DNA of 17,586 bases, from assembly GCA_031265535.1 (NCBI GenBank), contig JAISCO010000049.1, positions 1-17,586 on the forward strand, written 5' to 3'. The stretch's first letter is position 1. Every line of letters begins with the position of its first letter. This stretch comes from Spirochaetaceae bacterium. Lineage in GTDB: Bacteria; Spirochaetota; Spirochaetia; Treponematales; Breznakiellaceae. A program made the translations under genes and the position numbers. Under the pieces are notes generated by a model. That model did no database searches and was not told the origin of the DNA. It saw only the letters and a list, made by a program, of their open reading frames with translations. Positions 6,820-12,456 of the stretch are shown piece after piece.

Positions 6820-7869
6820 ATGAAGAAAAACACACTAACATTAACCCTTATCCTACTGACCGCCGTATTTGCGGCAGCGCAGAACGACCTTAAAACAGTA
6901 GCGACAGTAACCCTGACAAAAACAGAACCAATAACCGTAAAAATGCTAAAAGAACAAGTCAGGCAAATGGAAACAGCCGTAGGACAGCCAATAAACGCCG
7001 CAATGCGGCGCGAAGTGCTGGACGGCATGATAAACGAGCGCCTTGCGTTACAAGCGGCGGAACGCGACAGAATAGTCGTAAGCGACGCGGAAGTAAACCA
7101 GCAAATAAACGAACTACGCGCCCAATTCAGCCAAATGATCGGGCACCCCGCAACAGAGACAGAATTCACAGCCGCGCTAAGACAGCAGACAGGCATGGAA
7201 CTCCCCGCCTACCGCGATCAGGCAAAGAAAATGCTAACCGTACAAAAATACCTGCTAACAAAAAAACAAGACGTACTACGCACAGTCCAAGAACCAACAG
7301 ACGCCGAGATAACAAAAGAGTACGAACTAGCCTCAGCCGACCTAATACAACCGGAGACACTAGAATTTTCCGCAATAGTATTCCCGATAAACAGCGACGC
7401 GGAAAAAAACAAAAAGCGGGACGAGGCAAATAAAATGGCGCGAGAAATAGGCAACAGCCCCGAAAAATTCGATGAAAAACTACAACAGGGCCGCGCCGCC
7501 GGCGCCGGATACAACATGGCGCAGCGCAGCATACTACAGAAAAACACAGCCGGACAACAAAGAGCAGGCCAAGCATTCATGGACGAAGCCTTCGCGCTGG
7601 CACAAGGAAGAGTATCAAAAGTACTGGAAATCCCATCCGGCCCGGCGCGCGGCTACTACATCATAAAAGTAACCGGCAAGTACCCCAAAAAATTCTTAGC
7701 CCTGGACGACGTGCACCTGGGATACGGCGAGACAGTACGAACCATACTACGCAGCGCCGTCATGCAAAAACACCAGCAAGAAATCATTACACGCGCCCAG
7801 CAGGAACTGGTCAACGAACTCCGAAAAGGCAACCCATACAAAATCTTTGAAGAGAACCTAGACTACTAA
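6820..7869 (+). CDS. Secreted SurA/PpiC-like peptidyl-prolyl isomerase chaperone
   Basis: This is a 349-residue exported folding factor, probably acting in the periplasm on outer-membrane or secreted proteins. The N-terminus (MKK, a Leu/Thr-rich hydrophobic core, then AVFAAAQ) is a signal peptide cleaved near residue 20. Residues about 35-165 resemble the SurA N-terminal chaperone fold (VRQMETAVGQPINAAMRREV, LDGMINERLALQAAERDRI, VSDAEVNQQI). Residues about 180-290 have the layout of a parvulin domain (ETLEFSAIVFPI, then FALAQGRVSKVLEI, then GYYIIKVTGK), although its sequence is divergent and isomerase activity is uncertain. Codons favour A or C in third position (CTA, ATA, ACA), unlike the minus-strand genes. 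nusB starts 1 nt after its stop, so the two are co-transcribed. Confidence 0.82.
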   Translation: MKKNTLTLTLILLTAVFAAAQNDLKTVATVTLTKTEPITVKMLKEQVRQMETAVGQPINAAMRREVLDGMINERLALQAAERDRIVVSDAEVNQQINELRAQFSQMIGHPATETEFTAALRQQTGMELPAYRDQAKKMLTVQKYLLTKKQDVLRTVQEPTDAEITKEYELASADLIQPETLEFSAIVFPINSDAEKNKKRDEANKMAREIGNSPEKFDEKLQQGRAAGAGYNMAQRSILQKNTAGQQRAGQAFMDEAFALAQGRVSKVLEIPSGPARGYYIIKVTGKYPKKFLALDDVHLGYGETVRTILRSAVMQKHQQEIITRAQQELVNELRKGNPYKIFEENLDY

Positions 7870-7870
7870 C

Positions 7871-8296
7871 ATGACACGCCGAAAAGGACGAACACTAGCG
7901 CTCGAAGCTCTATATGCGTGGGAAGCCGCCGGAACGCCGTTAGAAGAACTAATAAGATTCCCATGGGTAGAAGAAGAAAAACTAAAAAACCTGGACGAAG
8001 AAAGCCTAAACTATCCGCGCCTATTGATAGCCGGAGTAATAGAAAACCAAACCATAATCGACAGTAAAATACGCGCCGCCATACAAAACTGGGATTTCAG
8101 CCGCCTAAAGCGCGTAGACCTCGCCATACTGCGGCTAAGCGCCTACTCCCTATTATTCCAAAAAGAGACGCCGCCCCCCGTAACAATAGAGGAAGCAATA
8201 AAACTCAGCCAGGAGTACAGCGGCAAAGACTCATACCGCTTCATAAACGCCATCCTGGACACCATTAGCCATGGAGCCGCACTGTCTCCGGCCTAA
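7871..8296 (+). CDS. nusB: Transcription antitermination factor NusB
   Basis: NusB binds boxA RNA with NusE (ribosomal protein S10) and helps transcription of rRNA operons. This 141-residue protein has the family's all-helical pattern: RRKGRTLALEALYAWE at the N-terminus, NWDFSRLKRVDLAILRLSAY in the middle and VTIEEAIKLSQEYSGKDSYRFINAILDTI at the C-terminus. The usual NGILD is NAILD here, a mild change. It starts 1 nt after the chaperone stop without a clear SD of its own, so it depends on coupling. A strong hairpin lies about 90 bp downstream. Confidence 0.93.
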   Translation: MTRRKGRTLALEALYAWEAAGTPLEELIRFPWVEEEKLKNLDEESLNYPRLLIAGVIENQTIIDSKIRAAIQNWDFSRLKRVDLAILRLSAYSLLFQKETPPPVTIEEAIKLSQEYSGKDSYRFINAILDTISHGAALSPA

Positions 8297-8387
8297 TGCT
8301 TTTCCGTGCGCAAACAAGGCAGGCGCGCAAACTTGTGCGGCTGGGTATTAAACCAGACTTTGTGAATAATAGATAATAGGCCGGAGG

Positions 8388-8418
8388 CGCTGAAACCCGC
8401 CGTCGGCGGGTTTCAGCG
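8388..8418. terminator. Hairpin between convergent nusB and the galactokinase-like gene
   Basis: Perfect 14-bp arms (8388-8401 and 8405-8418) enclose a 3-nt loop. The stem is GC-rich (CGCTGAAACCCGCC). No T run follows on either strand, so it is not a canonical intrinsic terminator, but its position between two convergent genes suggests a bidirectional stop or an mRNA 3'-end protector. Confidence 0.65.
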
Positions 8419-8420
8419 GG

Positions 8421-9584
8421 TTATTGGGGTAAAACTTTTGCGGCGGCTACAGGCTGTATTTCATAGGATACGGGATGAAAACCGAATATACGCTCATAGT
8501 CTTCAAACTTTTTTTGATACTCGTCGACTAGATCCGTTCTGATGATGGCATAAGTGCAGCCGCCAAAACCCCTGCCGGTCAGACGCGACCCTAATATACC
8601 CTGAATTTCCTGCGCCCGCTTGACAAGCCAGTCCGTTTCAGGACAAGAAACATCGTACATATCCCGCAGTCCCTCATGCGAATGAAAAATAGCGCGGGCA
8701 AACGCATCTTCATCCTTTTCGGCAAGCGCCTTTTCCACATCACGTATCCGCATGATTTCCTGTACAACAAAGAGACTCCGGCGCCGAACTTCTTCATTCA
8801 ACGACCCCATTAGTTCATCCAGATCGGAAGCGGTATAGTCCTTAAAACTGAAACCCTGCCGCTTCTTTGAAAGTATTTCAAAACCCTTTTCTATATCCTT
8901 TCGGCGTAACTGTAACTCAGATTCAACATCAATAAGAGGTACACGGGAATCAAAAAGCATGATTTTATACTTGGTAAATGGATTTTTAACGCGCTTAACA
9001 TCAAGTTTTTCTTCATTTATCACTAAAAAATTGTTTTTCCGCGCATTCATGATGCAAAGATAATCAATCATCTTGTTTTCATTCTCATAAAACAAAGAAT
9101 GCGCGGCGGAAAGACGATTTAGAAGCTCCTTGTCGCCCATATTTGACAGAAAAAAGCGTCGCAGGACTAGAGCCGAAGCGATTTCTATAGCCTGATTGTA
9201 GGAAAGTGTTAGATGTTTTGGTATATTTCCTAAAATAGTAACATTCAGGCCATGTATTTTGCATCCCATTTCGACAAAAAGATACAGCGCCGTCTTTACA
9301 TAATTAGCCCACCGGTCCTCACGCTTATAGCGCAGATTGGCAAGAGTAGTACGCTTACGCTCCCCCGCGTCAGCCGCGAAAAACCGCAAAGAACTGTCTT
9401 TACGCGGACTTATCGCCACCTGAACAGTGCGGTCTATACTTGAGCTCAGATAAATCGCGTCTTTTAATTGACCGTGATCCCCCAAATAGTGCAGGCAGCC
9501 CGGCGCTTCACCCACAATGATTCTATCATCAGTCCCATGTCCTAATTCATATTCTTTACGGTGTATACTAACAATGTCCGTCAT
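8421..9584 (-). CDS. Galactokinase-like GHMP protein with degenerate active site
   Basis: This 387-residue protein aligns with galactokinases along its length, but its key motifs are changed. GalK normally has APGRVNLIGEHTDY; here it is APGCLHYLGDHGQ, replacing the catalytic arginine with Cys30. The phosphate-binding GLSSSAS loop is TLSYNQA (126-132). The aspartate of IMDQ may be kept as D174 in KMIDYL. The third motif, GSRLTGRGFGGC (332-343), and SCPETDWLV are intact. It may be a weak kinase acting on another sugar, or a catalytically dead sugar sensor like yeast Gal3. I chose the ATG at 9584, because a GAGG lies 8 nt upstream and the distance to APG matches E. coli GalK. An upstream in-frame ATG at 9644 would add 20 poorly conserved residues. 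A promoter and operator-like palindrome precede it. Confidence 0.83.
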   Translation of the reverse strand: MTDIVSIHRKEYELGHGTDDRIIVGEAPGCLHYLGDHGQLKDAIYLSSSIDRTVQVAISPRKDSSLRFFAADAGERKRTTLANLRYKREDRWANYVKTALYLFVEMGCKIHGLNVTILGNIPKHLTLSYNQAIEIASALVLRRFFLSNMGDKELLNRLSAAHSLFYENENKMIDYLCIMNARKNNFLVINEEKLDVKRVKNPFTKYKIMLFDSRVPLIDVESELQLRRKDIEKGFEILSKKRQGFSFKDYTASDLDELMGSLNEEVRRRSLFVVQEIMRIRDVEKALAEKDEDAFARAIFHSHEGLRDMYDVSCPETDWLVKRAQEIQGILGSRLTGRGFGGCTYAIIRTDLVDEYQKKFEDYERIFGFHPVSYEIQPVAAAKVLPQ

Positions 9585-9647
9585 CCAGTCAACCTCGTAA
9601 CGGTAAAAAAGTAAAAAAAATCGCTTCCTTTCAAAATTTAACATATT

Positions 9648-9657
9648 GAAGCGCTTC
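9648..9657. promoter_or_regulatory. LacI/GalR-type operator-like palindrome
   Basis: GAAGCGCTTC is a perfect 10-bp palindrome with a central CG, the hallmark of LacI/GalR-family operators. It sits directly downstream of the predicted transcription start of the galactokinase-like gene, where a bound repressor would block initiation. No regulator gene is in the window. Confidence 0.45.
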
Positions 9658-9666
9658 TTGTAACAG

Positions 9667-9695
9667 ATTCTAGCGAAAATTATTCATTTGTTCAA
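9667..9695 (-). promoter_or_regulatory. Promoter of the galactokinase-like gene
   Basis: On the minus strand TTGAAC (9695-9690) and TAGAAT (9672-9667) are spaced by 17 bp. The start point should fall near 9660, giving a leader of about 76 nt to the ATG at 9584 or 16 nt to that at 9644. Confidence 0.65.
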
Positions 9696-9705
9696 GAAAA
9701 AAATA

Positions 9706-9805
9706 CCCGCCAGCCCACCAGTGGGTTTATATGCGCTCCGCGCCGGCATACCGGAAGCGGCCTTCACTTCGTGCCGTCGGTAAGGCAAGGGCGATTGGCA
9801 TACGC
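9706..9805 (+). repeat. Dispersed ~100-bp element, copy B
   Basis: This copy runs from CCCGCCAGCCCACCAGTGGG to GGCATACGC. Its CCCGCC end lies 10 bp from the -35 box of the galactokinase-like gene, in the same relative position as copy A to its gene. Confidence 0.85.
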
Positions 9806-10217
9806 GACACTTTTACTTAGCATGGCGGCGGAGACACGTTCACTTCGATAACGGCGCGTTCAAAGTTTTACCTTTAATCCGATAATTCGTGTTAATTCGC
9901 GGCTCATTTTTTTCTATTCAGGAAGGGGGCGCTGTTTCCCCGCATCATCGCAAACCCTTGCCCCATAGTCGCGCCCCCGCCCAAAACGGCACGCGAACTA
10001 CTAGTGAGCGTGTGCTTGGGTATAAGGCAGCATGGCGTAGGCCTCGAAAAACTTACTGTTGCCTATAAATGTTTAAAGGCAGTCTTCCGCCACCCCCCCA
10101 CCCGCCAGCAGGTTTCTCACGCGACATCACTCATCACTCCTTCTTACTTCTTACTTCTTACTTTTTACATTTTCCTTTTTCCTCCATCCCTCATTGTTAA
10201 CTGCTCATTGTTAATTG
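9806..10217. other. Spacer with repeat fragments
   Basis: No gene is credible here. The spacer holds a fragment (9875-9918) repeated in inverted orientation at 17204-17268, and a large inverted pair GGGGGCGC (9925-9932) and GCGCCCCC (9971-9978). It also has a short 5' fragment of the dispersed element (CCCGCCAGCAGGTT, about 10103-10116) and a degenerate tract (10123-10222) that supplies the stop codon of the next gene. Confidence 0.7.
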
Positions 10218-11306
10218 TTACTTAGCGTTCAATTCCAGCAGCGCTTTATCAATGTCGTCAATAAACGTTTTGGTGTGGATAGCCGCCTTTTTTTCATAAA
10301 GCTGCGGAAGCAGCAAAAACGATTCCGTCAACAAAGCGCCCGCTCTGCCGGGCAGGCGCAACCGCGGACTTATTGTAAAACGAGACAACATAACAAGCCC
10401 CTCAACAGTCGCAGCTTTTTCTATCCCTTGTGTAAGCGCCCCTTCTGTCAGACTGAACGCCCCTATTTCGAATAGGACTCTGCCATAAGGGATTAGCGCG
10501 TTAAAAAGAACAATCACCACAAAAAACACAAATGTAAGGAAAATATTCCCCGTTTTTCCGGCAAGAAGCGCCAAAAGTAAAAAAGCAAAGAACAAGACCG
10601 ACCGAACCATGACTCCTTTTGTAAAAAGCAACGCCGCCGCCATAAAAAGACCGGCAAAAAAAAGAGGCGCGGGGGGGATTTTGTTCGTATCCAGCAGTGG
10701 TTTTTTGCCGCCGCCGTAAGCGCCGCTGCAAGCGGGCTGTTTTTCAGGCAGGATAGGCGCGGCGGCGGATGCTTCAACCGGGCCGTCGCGGTACCAGCGT
10801 GATTTTGCCGCAAAACGCTCGCAGAACGCGCCTAACGCCGTCCCGCTTATGATGCTCATGGCTAGGAACGGCGGCATGATATAAACCGCGCCTGGTCCTA
10901 ATATAAATAAACGGGCAAGCGCTATCTGGGTAATGCTTGAAATTACGGCCCCGGTAACGCTGATTCCAAGCAGGCTCATGTATTTTTCCGGCGCGATGCG
11001 GCGGAGAAAATACATTGCGGCCGCGGAAAGTGTTGTCCCGGACAGCGAGAGTAAAAAAACATACGAAAAAAGAGTGCCCGAGATGAACGCCTGCCCCAGA
11101 ATCTTGACAAAGACAAGCAAGAAAAATGAGGAAGGCGGCATCCGCAGCGCAAGCAGAAGCGGAGCGTTCGCAAGCCCCAGCCGTATAAACGGCAGGGGCT
11201 TGGGTATCATATATTCGATTGTGGAAAGAAATAAACAAAGCGCGCTCAAAACCGGCAGTTTGGCAGCCATTTTTTGCGCTGTCCGCTCTTTCAAAGAATC
11301 TTTCAT
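10218..11306 (-). CDS. Gx transporter family membrane protein, possible S-component/EcfT fusion
   Basis: This is a 362-residue integral membrane protein. Residues about 14-165 match the Gx transporter family (Hpre_diP_synt_I, historically annotated heptaprenyl diphosphate synthase component I): LSTIEYMIPKPLPFIRLGLANAPLLLAL, then FVKILGQAFISGTLFSY-like and LSGTTLSAAAMYFL. Such proteins are now regarded as ECF-type S-components. A hydrophilic linker (about 166-210) leads to a second hydrophobic half (about 215-340) ending FSLTEGALTQGIEKA and LLTESFLLLPQLYEKK, which recalls the EcfT/CbiQ transmembrane subunit. This second assignment is only a pattern impression. The gene follows a NusG-domain-II gene by 19 bp; in Bacillota the two families co-occur with flavin export and extracellular electron-transfer genes. 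Its TAA stop lies inside a degenerate repeat tract. Confidence 0.75.
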   Translation of the reverse strand: MKDSLKERTAQKMAAKLPVLSALCLFLSTIEYMIPKPLPFIRLGLANAPLLLALRMPPSSFFLLVFVKILGQAFISGTLFSYVFLLSLSGTTLSAAAMYFLRRIAPEKYMSLLGISVTGAVISSITQIALARLFILGPGAVYIMPPFLAMSIISGTALGAFCERFAAKSRWYRDGPVEASAAAPILPEKQPACSGAYGGGKKPLLDTNKIPPAPLFFAGLFMAAALLFTKGVMVRSVLFFAFLLLALLAGKTGNIFLTFVFFVVIVLFNALIPYGRVLFEIGAFSLTEGALTQGIEKAATVEGLVMLSRFTISPRLRLPGRAGALLTESFLLLPQLYEKKAAIHTKTFIDDIDKALLELNAK

Positions 11307-11325
11307 GACGCGGTTTACGCCGTCT

Positions 11326-11604
11326 TTACCAAGTAATCATGTCAACGTTCTCAGAGTTCGCAACTTCTACATTGTCAATGCTGACCAGCACTTGATTCGG
11401 GAGGCACGCTATCCATTGCCCATGTTTTCGAACCGGCGAGGCGGCAACGCAGAGTTGATTGCGGCATGATGAGTAGACAACCCGCGCCATCCCGTCCTCT
11501 ATATGCACGATGGTATCGCCCACAGGTCCCGTAACACGAATGGTTTCAACGGCGTTTAACGGATAAAGCCAGCGCCCTTCAGACCCGCTTACGCTTACAG
11601 ACAT
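11326..11604 (-). CDS. NusG domain II-containing protein, true start probably upstream
   Basis: This is a small membrane-anchored protein with an extracytoplasmic NusG_II domain. The conserved domain is clear: VSGSEGRWLYPLN, IHIEDG-like IVHIEDGMARVVYSSC, the cysteine set C-x4-C and then IACLPNQVLVSI. The first ATG (11604) would give 92 residues and no anchor. However, the frame stays open upstream and encodes a typical transmembrane segment (VLDYAAFCAACAIFAASAFF) preceded by RARFR, with no ATG, GTG or TTG available; the candidate start lies around 11694-11715. Either a non-standard start (CTG at 11694 or TTA at 11715) is used, or a base error in the neighbouring A8/A7 runs hides it. It is followed by the Gx transporter gene and is likely co-transcribed with it. 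Confidence 0.72.
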   Translation of the reverse strand: MSVSVSGSEGRWLYPLNAVETIRVTGPVGDTIVHIEDGMARVVYSSCRNQLCVAASPVRKHGQWIACLPNQVLVSIDNVEVANSENVDMITW

Positions 11605-11754
11605 TACGCCAGCTTGCGCCGTTTTACCGCTGTAAACAAAGAATGCCGATGCGGCAAAAATAGCGCAAGCCGCGCAAAAGGCTGCATAATCCAGTACCCT
11701 GAATCGCGCGCGTAAAAAAAAGTGAAAAAAATTACAGGGCGTAGCAAATTCCCC

Positions 11755-11976
11755 CTATACTCCTAAAACGGCGGTGACCCCCGGTATTTTTTCTTTTAGA
11801 TAATTTTCTATGCCGTTTTTCAGTGTCATCTGGGCGTGAGGGCAGCACCCGCAAGCGCCGGTTAGTTTGAGCGATACGGTTCCGTCATCCGCGAACGACA
11901 CAAATTCAACATCGCCGCCGTCCGCCTGTAAAGAAGGACGTACATTGTCAAGAGCAATTTTAATCTGTTCTTCCAT
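11755..11976 (-). CDS. NifU C-terminal-domain Fe-S scaffold protein
   Basis: This is a 73-residue cytoplasmic protein consisting only of the NifU C-terminal domain, which assembles or carries an Fe-S cluster and delivers it to target proteins. It has VRPSLQADGGDVEFV (12-26) and the cluster-binding CGCCPHAQMTL (C42 and C45 form the conserved C-x2-C). Stand-alone proteins of this size are common. An SD AGGAG lies 8 nt before the ATG. It is upstream of the NusG-II and Gx genes on the same strand with about 40-60 bp between, so it may lead their operon. A -10-like TATACT lies about 100 bp upstream (around 12079-12084) with a poor -35. Confidence 0.93.
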   Translation of the reverse strand: MEEQIKIALDNVRPSLQADGGDVEFVSFADDGTVSLKLTGACGCCPHAQMTLKNGIENYLKEKIPGVTAVLGV

Positions 11977-12456
11977 AAATCTATCTCCTATGTTTGTTTA
12001 TTCGTAGTGGGCTCTAATACCCCGCCATTTTGGCGCGCCAGTTGGCGCCCGTTCAGGGCGCGGGCAGGCTCATTAAAAGTATATAATCTAACATCATTCC
12101 TTACAAGCCCTCAACAAGAAGGAAGAAGGAAGAGGTAAAAAGGAATAATGAGGAATGAGCAATTAACAGTTGAGTCGGTTTCAAATAGAAAGGGGAAGCA
12201 CATCAATCATAAACCGTTAAAATTTTGAAGTTTATGATGAACCTTTTCGACACTGCTCCCCCTCACTACAAAGGTTTTTGCTTTTGCAAAAACGCTTTTC
12301 CGCTACCCCCACCCATTAACAATTAAAAATTGTCAGTGAATAGTGGAGCGAAAAGCCCGGTTTTTGCAAATAGAATCACTATATAGCGCTAAAAGTAAAA
12401 CTGCTGACGGTATATGGAGGGAAATAAATGAGGAAGAAAACCGCATGGAGTTTTAT
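11977..12456. other. Spacer with degenerate tract and palindromic element
   Basis: There is no convincing gene here. It contains GC-rich short palindromes (TGGCGCGCCA near 12030), an inverted degenerate tract (12112-12173), the second palindromic element (12191-12316) and, at its end, an orphan ribosome-binding site and ATG on the plus strand (GGAGGG at 12415-12420, ATG at 12428) whose frame runs antisense into the coiled-coil gene. Confidence 0.7.
12191..12316 (-). repeat. Palindromic dispersed element, copy 2
   Basis: This is the inverted copy of 1094-1218. The outer arms are AGGGGAAGC (12191-12199) and GCTCCCCCT (12255-12263). The flank TAGCG...GCAAAA...CCTTTGTAG and the ATGGGTGGGGG end are conserved too, so the mobile unit is longer than the hairpin itself. 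Confidence 0.85.

Noticed and set aside
10004..10225. Plus-strand frame of 73 codons
   Set aside because: Its second half is the degenerate tract translated as a Leu/Phe-rich string. It lacks an SD and overlaps repeat fragments.
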